A DNA stretch of 64,000 nucleotides from Labilibacter marinus (GTDB lineage Bacteria > Bacteroidota > Bacteroidia > Bacteroidales > Marinilabiliaceae): contig NZ_LXYE02000008.1 of NCBI RefSeq assembly GCF_001659685.2, positions 1 through 64,000 on the forward strand, in the 5' to 3' direction. Shown here one piece after another: positions 16,164-26,531 of the stretch (position 1 is its first letter; the number at the start of each line of letters is the position of its first letter). Made by a program: the position numbers and the translations under genes. The notes under the pieces are model-generated. The model was not told where the DNA came from. It ran no database searches and worked only from the letters and a program-made list of their open reading frames with translations.

Positions 16164-16199
16164 GAATCTAATTTGTAATGATTATTACAAATTAGATTC
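16164..16199. terminator. perfect 16-bp inverted repeat containing operator copy O3
   Basis: Two 16-bp arms (16164-16179 and 16184-16199) are exact reverse complements around GATT. The structure lies between the convergent hydrolase and sulfatase genes and could end transcription from both sides, but the T-run is upstream of the hairpin on the plus strand. Its centre, TTTGTAATGATTATTACAAA (16172-16191), matches the TetR operators O1 and O2. Confidence 0.6.
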
Positions 16200-16212
16200 A
16201 TTTCATTATCAA

Positions 16213-17748
16213 TTACCTCTTCACAGAGTATCCTTGTTCTCTATATTTATTTAATAAAGCATCCATTTCTTCTACTATTTTTGGATATTCATTGTATAAA
16301 TTAGTTCGTTGTTCTGGATCGTTTTCTAAATCAAATAACAAACCTTTAGTATCATACTTAGTAATTGGATAGTTACGGAGTGCCTTAAAAGAATCAGACA
16401 TTTTAGATACCTCACCTGTTGGTTTATTGATATAAAACCATTTACCTTTTCTTAGTCCATAATGGTTTTTATAAGTATTCTGCACGGTTGCTTCTCGCAG
16501 TGGGCTAGTGTATTTTTTTCCTTTTAATAAAGGAACTAAATTATAACTGTCTGGCGCTGCGTTTTGGGAGAGCTCTGATTGTGTGATGCTAGCTAAGGTT
16601 GCCATAATATCCACTTGCGATATCACTTCATCCGAAACGCTTCCTGCCTCAATTTGTCCAGGCCATTTAAAGATAAACGGAATGTGATGACCACCTTCCC
16701 ATACATCGCGTTTTAAACCTCGGAAATCACCCATGCTATAATGACCATAGTTTTCAGCTCTGGCCCAAGCATATTTCTCAGGGCCATTATCGGCACTAAA
16801 TATTACAATGGTGTTGTCTTCAAAACCTTTTTCCTTCAAAGCCTCTAGTACTTGTCCTGCTACCCAATCGGTTTGAAACATAAAATCGCCATAACCACCA
16901 GCTTCCGATTTTCCAATAAATTCTTTGTTAGGAATGATGGGAGCGTGAGGTGAGGGCAAAGCAAAATACAAAAAGAAAGGTTGGTCTTTTTTTTGCCTCT
17001 TTATCCAACTTACTGTTTTCTTAGTTAAGGTTGGCAAAACATCGTACGGTTCCCAGTCTTTAACCATTGGTCCAGGACGAAATTCCCAACTTCCTTCTTT
17101 GGTTTGTTTATTACCTACATCTGGAGTCATTACTTCTGTGGGTATCTCAATAATCTTATCATTCTCAACCCAAGCGTAGGGAGGAAAATTGATAGTGCCA
17201 TCACCAAAATAGTAATCAAAACCGCGATCTAAAGGACCACCCGTAATAGTACCTGTTAGTTTTACATCTTTAGGTAAGTAGTATTGTCGTAGTTTATTCC
17301 ATTGCATAACTTCACCACTGGGTTTATTATTGAATTCCCAATTCCAACCTAAATGCCATTTGCCAATACAAGCTGTAGAATAACCCGCATCTTTCAATAT
17401 TTGAGGAAGAGTGATGTCATTATCCTTAAAATAGGGTTGACCAAAGCTGTTGACAATACCGTGTCCTCTTCGCCAGTGGTACTGTCCTGTTAATAAAGCA
17501 AAACGACTGGGGGTGCATATTCCCGAAGAGCTATGTGCATCTGTAAATCGCATCCCTTCGCTAGCTAATTTGTCCAAGTGAGGGGTTGGAATTTTAGAAT
17601 TTGGATTCTGACAGTTTAAATCGCCATAACCCATATCATCGGCGTAAATAATTACAATGTTGGGTTTGCTTTTTTCTTTTTTAGGTGCAGTACTACAGGA
17701 GATGAGTAGTATTGTAACCAGACTTAATAAAAGTGTTTTTTGTATCAT
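16213..17748 (-). CDS. sulfatase, lipoprotein (formylglycine-dependent, S1 family)
   Basis: A 511-residue sulfatase exported as a lipoprotein (lipobox ISC, Cys18). The metal-site motif [14 protein letters not shown] is at the N-terminus, and the formylglycine motif CTPSR starts at C78, converted to formylglycine by a maturase not encoded here. GKWHLG supplies further active-site residues. It removes sulfate esters from glycans; arylsulfatase-like members of S1 act on algal galactans or glycosaminoglycans, but the exact subfamily cannot be read here. It probably forms an operon with the second minus-strand sulfatase (about 80 bp apart), divergent from the PUL regulator. Confidence 0.9.
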   Translation of the reverse strand: MIQKTLLLSLVTILLISCSTAPKKEKSKPNIVIIYADDMGYGDLNCQNPNSKIPTPHLDKLASEGMRFTDAHSSSGICTPSRFALLTGQYHWRRGHGIVNSFGQPYFKDNDITLPQILKDAGYSTACIGKWHLGWNWEFNNKPSGEVMQWNKLRQYYLPKDVKLTGTITGGPLDRGFDYYFGDGTINFPPYAWVENDKIIEIPTEVMTPDVGNKQTKEGSWEFRPGPMVKDWEPYDVLPTLTKKTVSWIKRQKKDQPFFLYFALPSPHAPIIPNKEFIGKSEAGGYGDFMFQTDWVAGQVLEALKEKGFEDNTIVIFSADNGPEKYAWARAENYGHYSMGDFRGLKRDVWEGGHHIPFIFKWPGQIEAGSVSDEVISQVDIMATLASITQSELSQNAAPDSYNLVPLLKGKKYTSPLREATVQNTYKNHYGLRKGKWFYINKPTGEVSKMSDSFKALRNYPITKYDTKGLLFDLENDPEQRTNLYNEYPKIVEEMDALLNKYREQGYSVKR

Positions 17749-17830
17749 TATTTCGTATTTAGTACAATTCCTGAAAATTAAGAATCAAGATGTTTTTTAT
17801 TGGTTCTTTCTTTAAGAGAAGTAGATTTGC

Positions 17831-19258
17831 TTAGTAGTCGTTACCATTTAAACTATGAGAGACTGATTTCTTCCATTCCAATAAATCTTCTTTCATATGT
17901 TGAGCCAATTCTGAGTTATTCTGAATTATATTGTTTTGTTCCTTTTCATCATTTATCAAATCATATAGCTCAAATGTTTTACCAGCATCTTCGCTAATTA
18001 ATTTGTATTGATGTGTTACCCATGATATTCTATTATTAAACTGAAAACCCATTGGTTTTTCTCTTTGCATAGAGGAGTGTTGAATCAGCGGCATAATATC
18101 CATTCCATCTACCGGTCTATTATCGGGGTACTCAATATTTAAAATGTTGAGAATTGTAGGCATATAATCGCTTGTGTAAGCGGGGAAATCTAATCGTTGG
18201 TTTCCCGCTAGCTCTTTCTTCCATACCACAAAAGCAGGAGTGCGTAGTCCTCCTTCATACAGACTTCTTTTTCTGGCTCTGAATTTGCCTGCACTACCTG
18301 GCGTTCCATTTTCAGGGCCATTATCACTACAAAACCAAATCATGGTATTTTCTGCAAGGCCTAGTTCCTTCAGTTCCTGCCATAACCTACCTACCTGCTC
18401 GTCTAATGCAGTAATACAACCATAATATAGCTGTTCCTTGTTTGAAAGATGAGCGTATTTATTTTTGTAGTATTCGCTTGTAACAACTGGCAAGTGAGGG
18501 GTGTGTGGCCATACCGTTGTAAAAAAGGGCTTTTTATTAGAAACTGATTGGTGGATAAAAGGAATAACTTGGTCTACTATCAGTTTGGTATCATCGCCAG
18601 ATAAGTCATTGCTTGCTTTTTGTTCGTTATCCACCCAATAAAAAGTATTGTATGCTTCCGAACGTTCGCCTTTTGCGACGGCAGTCCAGCCATACTTCTT
18701 CGATTCTCCTTCTTTAAATGTAGTTGGATAAATCATGGGGTCGTAGGTTGGTACTTTGGATTCTGTGCAAAAGAACTCATCGTACCCATGCATGCTCGGT
18801 ATTGTAAAATGCTCAAAATGTTTCTCTTTTCCCCCTCGATTGGCATCCTTTACTTTTTTAGTAAGTGTACCTAAGTGCCACTTACCAAAATGGCCAGTGG
18901 CATAACCTTCTTTTCTTAATAGTTCGGCAATGGTAATTTCTTCTAATTTTAAATGCCCTGTATTGGCGCTGGGTATTCCCATTCTGTTTGGATTCCGTCC
19001 TGTCATTACACTGGCTCGTGTAGGAGAGCAAACGGAAGAAGCAGAATAAAAGCGATCGAATATTACACCTTGTTGAGCTAAGGCATCCAGATTAGGTGTT
19101 TGTATCATCTTATTACCATTAAAGCCAGCATCAAACCAACCTTGGTCATCTGTCATGATAAGGATAATATTAGGTCTTTCTTTTGCGCTTATTACAAACT
19201 TTGTAGTTGACAATAGAGTTATTGTTAAAATAAATCTGATTTTTGATGTTAGTTTCAT
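17831..19258 (-). CDS. secreted sulfatase (formylglycine-dependent, S1 family)
   Basis: A 475-residue sulfatase with an N-terminal Sec signal (FILTITLLSTTKFVISA, no lipobox). Motifs: NIILIMTDDQGW with the metal-binding Asp pair, CSPTR with the formylglycine precursor C77, then GHFGKWHLG and SDNGPENG. First gene of the minus-strand pair, so read before the sulfatase at 16213. It faces the regulator gene at 19448 across a 189-bp divergent region that carries 12-bp direct repeats. It probably desulfates oligosaccharides in the periplasm after SusCD import. Like the others it requires a formylglycine maturase that must be elsewhere in the genome. Confidence 0.9.
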   Translation of the reverse strand: MKLTSKIRFILTITLLSTTKFVISAKERPNIILIMTDDQGWFDAGFNGNKMIQTPNLDALAQQGVIFDRFYSASSVCSPTRASVMTGRNPNRMGIPSANTGHLKLEEITIAELLRKEGYATGHFGKWHLGTLTKKVKDANRGGKEKHFEHFTIPSMHGYDEFFCTESKVPTYDPMIYPTTFKEGESKKYGWTAVAKGERSEAYNTFYWVDNEQKASNDLSGDDTKLIVDQVIPFIHQSVSNKKPFFTTVWPHTPHLPVVTSEYYKNKYAHLSNKEQLYYGCITALDEQVGRLWQELKELGLAENTMIWFCSDNGPENGTPGSAGKFRARKRSLYEGGLRTPAFVVWKKELAGNQRLDFPAYTSDYMPTILNILNIEYPDNRPVDGMDIMPLIQHSSMQREKPMGFQFNNRISWVTHQYKLISEDAGKTFELYDLINDEKEQNNIIQNNSELAQHMKEDLLEWKKSVSHSLNGNDY

Positions 19259-19328
19259 AAGTTAAGTGTGAATATTTTTTTACTTCTCATACAAATATCA
19301 TGGTTCCAAAAGTGAAAACGAAAGAAAA

Positions 19329-19385
19329 TACCATAGCATTATCATAGCAATAGCTATTTTTATTAGTTTTAACTACCATAGCATT
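19329..19385. promoter_or_regulatory. 12-bp direct repeats in the divergent sulfatase/regulator promoter region
   Basis: TACCATAGCATT occurs exactly at 19329-19340 and again at 19374-19385, 45 bp apart start to start. A partial copy (ATCATAGCAAT) lies between them at 19341-19351. The right copy ends 14 bp before the -7 element of the regulator gene. Likely binding sites for the PUL regulator. Confidence 0.5.
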
Positions 19386-19398
19386 TTTAAGTATTTGT

Positions 19399-19406
19399 TA
19401 TTTTTG
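19399..19406 (+). promoter_or_regulatory. TAnnTTTG promoter element of the PUL regulator
   Basis: TATTTTTG matches the -7 consensus and lies 42 bp before ATG 19448. Confidence 0.5.
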
Positions 19407-19447
19407 AATCCAGTAAATCAGTGTTTTATATTTTTTAGCATCTTTCA

Positions 19448-21061
19448 ATGATTAAATTGGTCATCAGATTATTCTTACATATTGCATTATTAATAAATTC
19501 GTCTTCTTTGTGGGCTATAGAGCTGGATTCAGTAAATATTGAAGAGAGCTTAAGTCGTATCAGTGAGGTTTATTCTGAATCGTCGGATTCATCCATCAAC
19601 GAATTTCTAAAGAGTATTGCGTATTACAAAGAGCAGCAAGACACCTTAAAGATGATAGACATTAATTTGAAGTTGGTGACTGTATATACTGGTAATGGAC
19701 GGTATAGTGATGCATATGACCAAATATGGCATTTGCTTACCTTGGTTGAAGCTCCGAAATTTGCAGAACAGAAATTTGGTATACTTAACAAATTAATCGG
19801 TCTGTATTTACTGTACGAGCAACATGAAAAAGCAATTGAATGTTACCAACAACTTCCCGGTTTAGTTCAAACAGCATCCTTAACAGACGAAAAAAAAGTA
19901 AAATACCAAGGACGTATCTTTGGCTTAGGAGCATGGATTGAGTTAAAGACCACAAAGGATTTAAAAAGGGCAGAGAGATTGTGTTTAATGAGTATAGAGC
20001 AATATAAAAAAATAAAGAACAAACCTGGTTTTTTACATCATTCGCAAACACAGCTCGCACATATTTATATTTTAATGCAAAAAGCAGAAAAAGCATATGC
20101 TATATTAAAACAGCTAGAAAGCTATTATACCGGACCACTAAAAAGGGAGCATGCTTTATTGGGATATAGATTGGCACAGTATTATCAATTAGTAGATGAT
20201 GAGAAAAATGCAATTTCTTATTATAAAATAAGTTTGGCAGCTATCGATACCTTTAAAACATTGTTAGATAAAAAGCCAGAGTCCTATAAAAAGCTGGCAA
20301 GCATTTATTATAATCAAGGTGATTTTAAACAGGCTTTTGATTACCAACAAAAAGCAGTGGAGCTAAATAATCGTTTTTTTAGCGCCAGCCAGTCTCAAAA
20401 CAAGCAATTATTCGAAATAAAGAATAAATATCAAGAAGAGGTGCTCGCACAGGAAATGCAACTCATCAAAACTAAAAATCAAATTCTACAATTAAAGACT
20501 TATTTGATAGTATTAGGCTTTATAATCATGATAATAGTGCTCGTATTTTTGTTTAAACGAAAAGCACGTAAGGATATTCTAAGTCATAAACTGCAAAACC
20601 AAAAGCACCTGCTCGAAATAGAAAAACAAAGTGAAATACTCGAATTAAAAAACAAAGAGCTATTAAGTTCTGCCTTACAATTGTTAGAACAGGATAACTG
20701 GCAAGCGGATATTAAAAAACGTATAGCAAAACTAAAGCTTGAAGGTGCTAATGCTGAAATTATTCAGGATGTAAAAAGCTCGCTACAAGTGGATACTTCT
20801 AATAAATGGAAAGAGTTTGAAGCTAGGTTTGCGGCAGTAAACGATAGTTTTTTTGTAAAGCTGAAAGAATTATACCCGCGTTTAACTCCAACCGATTTAA
20901 AAATGTGCGCTTTCATTAAACTAGGCTTTAGTAGTAAAGATATGTCTCAAATAATGGGGATTACCGTCGAGGGTATTAATACTTCACGGAGCCGCCTGCG
21001 TAAGAAAATGGATCTGCAAAGAGAGGTCATCTTATCTGAATATTTACAAGCTTATAAATAG
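19448..21061 (+). CDS. membrane-anchored TPR regulator with C-terminal LuxR-type HTH
   Basis: A 537-residue sensor-regulator. An N-terminal signal/anchor (about 1-24) leads into a periplasmic region built of TPR-like helical repeats (about 60-320), then one transmembrane helix (about 353-371, IVLGFIIMIIVLVFLF) followed by a basic coiled coil and a C-terminal HTH (LTPTDLKMCAFIKLGFSSKDMSQIMGITVEGINTSRSRLRKKM). This places ligand sensing outside and DNA binding inside in one protein. Such TPR-TM-HTH proteins are common beside Bacteroidota PULs. It sits between the sulfatase pair and susC, so it is the probable local activator, perhaps through the 12-bp repeats in its own promoter region. Confidence 0.85.
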   Translation: MIKLVIRLFLHIALLINSSSLWAIELDSVNIEESLSRISEVYSESSDSSINEFLKSIAYYKEQQDTLKMIDINLKLVTVYTGNGRYSDAYDQIWHLLTLVEAPKFAEQKFGILNKLIGLYLLYEQHEKAIECYQQLPGLVQTASLTDEKKVKYQGRIFGLGAWIELKTTKDLKRAERLCLMSIEQYKKIKNKPGFLHHSQTQLAHIYILMQKAEKAYAILKQLESYYTGPLKREHALLGYRLAQYYQLVDDEKNAISYYKISLAAIDTFKTLLDKKPESYKKLASIYYNQGDFKQAFDYQQKAVELNNRFFSASQSQNKQLFEIKNKYQEEVLAQEMQLIKTKNQILQLKTYLIVLGFIIMIIVLVFLFKRKARKDILSHKLQNQKHLLEIEKQSEILELKNKELLSSALQLLEQDNWQADIKKRIAKLKLEGANAEIIQDVKSSLQVDTSNKWKEFEARFAAVNDSFFVKLKELYPRLTPTDLKMCAFIKLGFSSKDMSQIMGITVEGINTSRSRLRKKMDLQREVILSEYLQAYK

Positions 21062-21605
21062 TAAAACGTAATATCCATTTTCGTCACCCTATTTCCTTAA
21101 TAGAGCTTTTAGCATCTTTGAAATTTCTCCTTACAATTTGTTCAGATATTTATTTGAGCGTAATATTTTAATGTTGAAATAGGAGTAAGCCAAGTAAAAT
21201 ATCATTATAATATCCTTTAGTTATAGTGAGGTTTCGTCTTTAATTTAAAACTAACGAGGTACCCATATTCAACTAATTCATGGTAGTATTTTCCGTATTC
21301 ACTTTTCTTAAAATCTTAAATTTTAATCAAAATTACCATTTACACTTATTATTCAAAGACTGGCACTATTTTACCCTAGTATGTCTTTATGTGTAATTAA
21401 ACTGCAGTTTTATAGTGTTTTAGGTGTTGTTGTTCAGATCTGTCTATTTACGTTTCAGTACATACATATTGACGAATTAGGTCTAAAAAGATTTGATAAG
21501 TGTGAAAATTTGTAAACAGAAATTAGGAATGCGCATGCCAACTCTGATTATGGCAAGAGCATAAATAAGATTTTCAATTTTTATAACAACAAATAAAATG
21601 AGTCT
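21062..21605 (+). promoter_or_regulatory. 544-bp regulatory region before susC
   Basis: No gene is seen here. The region is A/T-rich and long enough for an extended leader. TACCAT occurs at 21334-21339, and the reverse complement ATGGTA at 21280-21285 within GGAAAATAC-TAC-CATGAATTA (minus strand), resembling the GAAAATACCATAGCATTA context at 19325. These may be extra regulator sites, but the match is weak. No convincing TAnnTTTG element was found close to susC. Confidence 0.35.
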
Positions 21606-24600
21606 ATGAAAAGTGAGTTATTTAACTTTCAAAAAAGAATGAGTCGGGTATTACTCATCTCTTTTATCGCTCTAATAGCTTTTAGTAGTGTAGCCATGGC
21701 ACAAGAGCTAAGAGTTAAAGGGGTAGTTACAAGTTCTGAGGATGGATTACCAATACCAGGTGTAAGTGTAGTTGTAAAGGGAACAACCAATGGAACCATT
21801 ACAGATATTGACGGTAAGTATGTAATCCGTGCCAACAAAGGAGAAATTGTTGTTTTTAGTTTTATTGGAATGAAAAGCCAGGAAGCTGAAGCCATAGGAG
21901 CTCCTTTAAACGTTAAACTAGAATCGGAGACGATTGGTTTAGATGAAGTAGTAGCCATTGGTTACGGTACGGTTAAAAAGAAAGAGTTAACTGGAGCTGT
22001 TGCTCAGGTTAAGTCTGAAGAGATTAGCAAAATTGTTACATCGGATGTGGGTAATGCTTTACAAGGATTAGTTGCTGGTGTTAATGTTACGGCTGCTTCT
22101 GGCCAGCCAGGAGAAAGTTCTAGTATTTTAATTCGTGGTGTAACTTCTATTAATGGTAGTAATACACCATTATATGTAGTTGATGGTGTTCCGATGGAAG
22201 GCGACCCACGTTTAAGTACTAACGAGATTGAAACCATCGATATTTTGAAAGATGCTGCATCGTGTGCTATTTATGGTACTAGAGGTGCTGCTGGTGTTAT
22301 CTTAATTACCACTAAACAAGGTAAGGCTGGTACAATGCGTGTTAGCTTAAATGCTAACTATGGTATTAGAGATATTCGTTCTGGTACGCCTTTAATGAAC
22401 TCGTCGGATCAGGTTTATGCTGATATCTTAGAGTTGAAACACAACTTTGAAGGTATTAATGATGATGAGTTACGTTTAAAAATGTTACGTAGCCCTTATT
22501 ACTTCCAAAATGAAACAGATTTAGGATCGCATGTATTTATTGATAATGCTGCAACGCAGGATTATAACTTAAACATGTCGGGTGGTTCTAAGGATATTTC
22601 TTACAACGTTACTGTAGGTTATTATAACCAAGAAGGTGTTGTGATAAATTCTGGTTTTGAACGTTTCAATACGCGTATCAATACGGTTTATAATCACAAT
22701 AAGTGGAGAATTAATGCAAGTGTTGGTGGATCGTTAGAAGAAACGGATCGTCCTCCAGGCGGAATTATTACACAAACCATTAAATATCACCCAACCAATA
22801 ACGATTTAGATTTTAATTCGGATGAGCCTATTTATGCTACAGGCGATCATGAAGCAAATAACGTAAATTGGGTATTCGATAGTTTTAGAAATACAGATGT
22901 TACTTCTCGTAACAATCAGTTTGCAAACTTAAATGTAAACTACAATGTAATGAAAGGGCTTAACATTAGTGCCAGAGCTGCGGTTAGAGGTGTTAATGAT
23001 TACAGACATAGTTTTAGTCCTTTTCAGGAAGTGTATGATGCAGAAGGTGATTTAACCAGTGACCCAGAGCGAGATAGTTATGTACGTATGACAGCTACTA
23101 AAAGTAGATCTACTACTTATAATATTGGAGCTACTTATCGTAAAAGCTTTAATAAGCACAATATGACCTTATATGCTGGTCAGTCAACAGAAAAATATAC
23201 TTTCGATAGTTTTGAAGCCAGTAGAGTAGGAGTAGTTAATAACAATGTTGATGTGTTGGATGGTGCGGTAGCAAACCCTGCGGCTTCTTCTATGGGTAAC
23301 GACTATGTAAACAAACTAATTGGTTATATCGGTCGTGTACAGTATAACTACAAAAGTAAATACTTACTTAGTGCCAGTGTTCGTCGCGATGGATCATCTA
23401 AATTTGCAGCAGAAAACAGATGGGGTACTTTCCCTTCAGCTTCGGCAGCATGGAATGTTTCTGATGAGCCATTCTTTTCTGCTGTTTCTAATGTAGTTAA
23501 TACCTTTAAGTTAAGAGGAAGTTACGGGCAAGTAGGTAACCAAAACTTTACGCCATATTCTTTTTCGGCCGGTGTTATTAATGGAGTAGATTATATTTTG
23601 GGTGGCGAGCAAAGCTATGGTAGTGCACAACAAAGTTATGCCAATGCCAATGTAAAATGGGAAACTTCTATTCAAAGTAACTACGGGGTTGATTTAGCCT
23701 TTTTAAATAACAAAATTACCTTAACGGCAGAGTATTATACTACGAGTAAAAAGGATATGTTAATGCCAATTGAAGTAGCACCTTCAAATGGTTCTCTTCC
23801 AACTTCTCAAATGGAAACACCTAAAAGTTCGGTAGTAATGCTTAATGTGGGCGATATGACCAACCAAGGTATTGAGTTAGCATTAGCCTATAAAGCTAAA
23901 ACAGGTAATGTAAAATGGGACTTAAGCGGAACATTTTCAACCAACGATAATGAGGTAACTAAAATCAATGGTTTAGGCGGATTTACTTTGTTAAACGATG
24001 GTGGACTTATTGCAGGAAGAAGAGCTCAGTCGCAGGTTACTGCTTTAGCTGAAGGATATGAAGCAGGTGCTTTCTTTATCTATAAAACAGAAGGTGTGAT
24101 TGATACGCATGCTAAATTAGCTGAGTATCAAAAAATAGATGCTACCGCTAAAATGGGAGATTTGATGTATGCAGATACATATAAAGATGGTGTGATAACT
24201 GATGCTGATAGAGTTTACGGAGGTAGTGGTTTACCAGAATTTGAAGTAGGTTTTAATGTAAAGGCCGATTATAAAAATATCGACTTTTCAATGAGCTGGT
24301 ATTCAGCAATTGGTCATGAAATTATGAACGGATCAAAAGCAACAGCTTATGCTTGGAACAGACATGCAGATATGACATCGCAATGGTCTGTGGAGAATCC
24401 AACTTCGCCAATTCCTGCTTATAGAGGTGAGCCTAACGCACACAAAAACTACCACGGAAATACCGATTTATGGTTAGAAGATGGTAGTTATATCAGATTA
24501 AGAAACGTAACACTGGGTTATACTTTGCCAACAAGTGCAGTATCTAAATTAAAACTAAGTAAGTGTAGGTTTTATGTAACAGCTCAAAACCCATTAACAT

Positions 24601-24719
24601 TTACAAACTACCAAGGGTACGATCCTGAAGTAGGAGGAAATGTTACCAATAGAGGTCTTGATAAAGGAAACTATCCTGTTACTTCTCTTTATTCAGTTGG
24701 TGTAAATCTTAACTTTTAA
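21606..24719 (+). CDS. susC: SusC-like TonB-dependent outer-membrane glycan importer
   Basis: A 1037-residue SusC/RagA protein. After the signal peptide (to about residue 32, SSVAMAQ) comes the carboxypeptidase-regulatory-like domain (VKGVVTSSEDGLPIPGVSVVVKGTTNGTITDIDGKYVI), the TonB box region (LDEVVAIGYGTVKKKELTGAV), the plug with LQGLVAGVNVT and IRGVTSINGSNTPLYVVDGVP, and a long barrel ending in ...YSVGVNLNF with terminal Phe. It imports oligosaccharides with the SusD lid encoded 10 bp downstream. Length and order are complete. First gene of the PUL surface operon (susC-susD-SGBP-lipoprotein) that ends at the terminator near 29.0 kb. Confidence 0.95.
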   Translation: MKSELFNFQKRMSRVLLISFIALIAFSSVAMAQELRVKGVVTSSEDGLPIPGVSVVVKGTTNGTITDIDGKYVIRANKGEIVVFSFIGMKSQEAEAIGAPLNVKLESETIGLDEVVAIGYGTVKKKELTGAVAQVKSEEISKIVTSDVGNALQGLVAGVNVTAASGQPGESSSILIRGVTSINGSNTPLYVVDGVPMEGDPRLSTNEIETIDILKDAASCAIYGTRGAAGVILITTKQGKAGTMRVSLNANYGIRDIRSGTPLMNSSDQVYADILELKHNFEGINDDELRLKMLRSPYYFQNETDLGSHVFIDNAATQDYNLNMSGGSKDISYNVTVGYYNQEGVVINSGFERFNTRINTVYNHNKWRINASVGGSLEETDRPPGGIITQTIKYHPTNNDLDFNSDEPIYATGDHEANNVNWVFDSFRNTDVTSRNNQFANLNVNYNVMKGLNISARAAVRGVNDYRHSFSPFQEVYDAEGDLTSDPERDSYVRMTATKSRSTTYNIGATYRKSFNKHNMTLYAGQSTEKYTFDSFEASRVGVVNNNVDVLDGAVANPAASSMGNDYVNKLIGYIGRVQYNYKSKYLLSASVRRDGSSKFAAENRWGTFPSASAAWNVSDEPFFSAVSNVVNTFKLRGSYGQVGNQNFTPYSFSAGVINGVDYILGGEQSYGSAQQSYANANVKWETSIQSNYGVDLAFLNNKITLTAEYYTTSKKDMLMPIEVAPSNGSLPTSQMETPKSSVVMLNVGDMTNQGIELALAYKAKTGNVKWDLSGTFSTNDNEVTKINGLGGFTLLNDGGLIAGRRAQSQVTALAEGYEAGAFFIYKTEGVIDTHAKLAEYQKIDATAKMGDLMYADTYKDGVITDADRVYGGSGLPEFEVGFNVKADYKNIDFSMSWYSAIGHEIMNGSKATAYAWNRHADMTSQWSVENPTSPIPAYRGEPNAHKNYHGNTDLWLEDGSYIRLRNVTLGYTLPTSAVSKLKLSKCRFYVTAQNPLTFTNYQGYDPEVGGNVTNRGLDKGNYPVTSLYSVGVNLNF

Positions 24720-24729
24720 TTAGACGAAA

Positions 24730-26517
24730 ATGAAAATATTAAAATATATAGCCTTAGGATTAGTTGTGGCACTATCTTCGTGTAGCGATTATCTAGAGGA
24801 AAGCAATCCTAACATGTCGGATAAAGACACGTACTGGACCAATTTGAATCAAACAAATTCAACTTTAACGGCTGCTTATGCCGCTATGGTTAGTGATTTT
24901 GCTTTAAACATTGCTTATGAAGCACCTCGTACCGACTTAGCTACACCAGGTTTTGGTCGTCCAACATATACTGGCGAAGGTGCGGTTTGGTATACCCATA
25001 GTTACGATAACTCTAATAATGGCGTTATTAAAAAGTGGGAAATTCTTTATATGGGTATCTTCCGTGCCAATCAGGTGATTGAAGCCTTACATAACATGGA
25101 GAATGTATCTAGTGAAGAAGCATGGACTGTACAAATGGCACAAGCTCGTTTTTTAAGAGGTTTATATCATTTTTATTTACACTCAACGTACAACAGAGGA
25201 TCTATTATCATTAAAGATAAAGTTCCGGGTAATCTAGAAGATTTTAACCAATCATTATCTACATCAGAAGAGGTAGTTGAATTCTTCAGAAAAGATTTAC
25301 AATACGCCTATAATAATCTTCCAGAGGTATATGCCGATTCAAAGGATCAGGGAAGAGCAACAAAAGGAGCTGCTGCTGCAATGTTAGGAACAAGTTATTT
25401 ATATCAAGGAACATTACCAGGGCCTGGTAATATTGATATGGTAGAAATTGATTCTGCTATAACTAAGTTCGAGTACATTATCGGTTCTAAAAATTACGAG
25501 TTGGTAGATGATATGGCTTTGCTATTTACTACGGCTGGCGAAATGAACAAAGAATCTATTTTTGAAATAGCTTTTTCTAATACCGTTAACCCAGAGTACA
25601 GTACTTGGGTAGAAGATAATGTAAGTAACCGTTTAGCTTTTACTTTTGATGGGAGAGGATCAAACTCAAGCAATGTATTTCCTTCGTTATGGGTAACCAA
25701 TGCTTACGTAAACGAAAAAATGGATCCGTTAGATTCTCGTAATATGGTAGAAGAACCAGAAGATCCTGGTGTATTTGTTCCTCGCCCTGTTTCTTTACGT
25801 ACATCTGCTATGATTGGTGTGGTACAAGATGAGTTTACCAAGTATTACGATGGATTAGTACACAATGCGGTTTCTTTCCCGAGTAACGATAAAAGAACAC
25901 AGAATGGATTTTCTAGGTATAAAATATTTAATAACCACGATATTTTAGATAGAGAGCAAGATAATCCAGGTGGTAATCAGCGTTCGGGTAAAAATGTTAC
26001 ATTAAGCAGATTAGGAGATATCTATATGATGCTAGCGGAGTGTTATATCTATAAAAATGATGTTACAGAAGCGCTTAGAAATATCAATATGGTGCGCCAG
26101 CGTTGGGCCTTAGAATTAATAGGACCAAGTAACGGAGATGCTTCTCATACTTATAATGAAGTAAACTATGATGCTACTACATTATTAACACGTTTGCAAA
26201 ATGTTGAAAAACCACTAGAAACTTCTATCGAAGGACACTGTATTCGTTGGTTCGACTTACGTAGATGGGGTATTTTAAAATCAAACTTTGATATGCATGC
26301 CAACGAAACTTTTTGGAGTGCACACTATACCGTAACACGAGGAGAAAATGCCAGAACTAAGTGGCACAGTACAATTACTGATACAGATCCTAATGATCCT
26401 ACGCTTATTTTATTAAAGGATTACGAGCAAGCTGCTTTAAATTTTAATTACCAAAAGCATGCTTGGTTACCTATTCCTTCAACTGAAACAGTAACGAATA
26501 CTGACATATTTAATTAG
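24730..26517 (+). CDS. susD: SusD/RagB-family glycan-binding lipoprotein
   Basis: A 595-residue outer-membrane lipoprotein with lipobox SSC (Cys18) followed by SDYLEESNP, the usual SusD beginning. The helical TPR-like scaffold is seen in ARFLRGLYHFYLHSTY and in the C-terminal LRNINMVRQRWAL and IRWFDLRRWG; it ends with KHAWLPIPSTE, the classic SusD C-terminal motif. It forms the lid over the SusC channel and binds the glycan. It starts 10 bp after susC and is followed 14 bp later by the surface glycan-binding protein gene. Confidence 0.95.
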   Translation: MKILKYIALGLVVALSSCSDYLEESNPNMSDKDTYWTNLNQTNSTLTAAYAAMVSDFALNIAYEAPRTDLATPGFGRPTYTGEGAVWYTHSYDNSNNGVIKKWEILYMGIFRANQVIEALHNMENVSSEEAWTVQMAQARFLRGLYHFYLHSTYNRGSIIIKDKVPGNLEDFNQSLSTSEEVVEFFRKDLQYAYNNLPEVYADSKDQGRATKGAAAAMLGTSYLYQGTLPGPGNIDMVEIDSAITKFEYIIGSKNYELVDDMALLFTTAGEMNKESIFEIAFSNTVNPEYSTWVEDNVSNRLAFTFDGRGSNSSNVFPSLWVTNAYVNEKMDPLDSRNMVEEPEDPGVFVPRPVSLRTSAMIGVVQDEFTKYYDGLVHNAVSFPSNDKRTQNGFSRYKIFNNHDILDREQDNPGGNQRSGKNVTLSRLGDIYMMLAECYIYKNDVTEALRNINMVRQRWALELIGPSNGDASHTYNEVNYDATTLLTRLQNVEKPLETSIEGHCIRWFDLRRWGILKSNFDMHANETFWSAHYTVTRGENARTKWHSTITDTDPNDPTLILLKDYEQAALNFNYQKHAWLPIPSTETVTNTDIFN

Positions 26518-26531
26518 CAAAATTTAGTAAG

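Noticed and set aside
4383-24732. TTAGACGAAA-ATG seen before both the AOR gene and susD
   Set aside because: Only two short matches in A-rich leaders; not enough to call a shared element.
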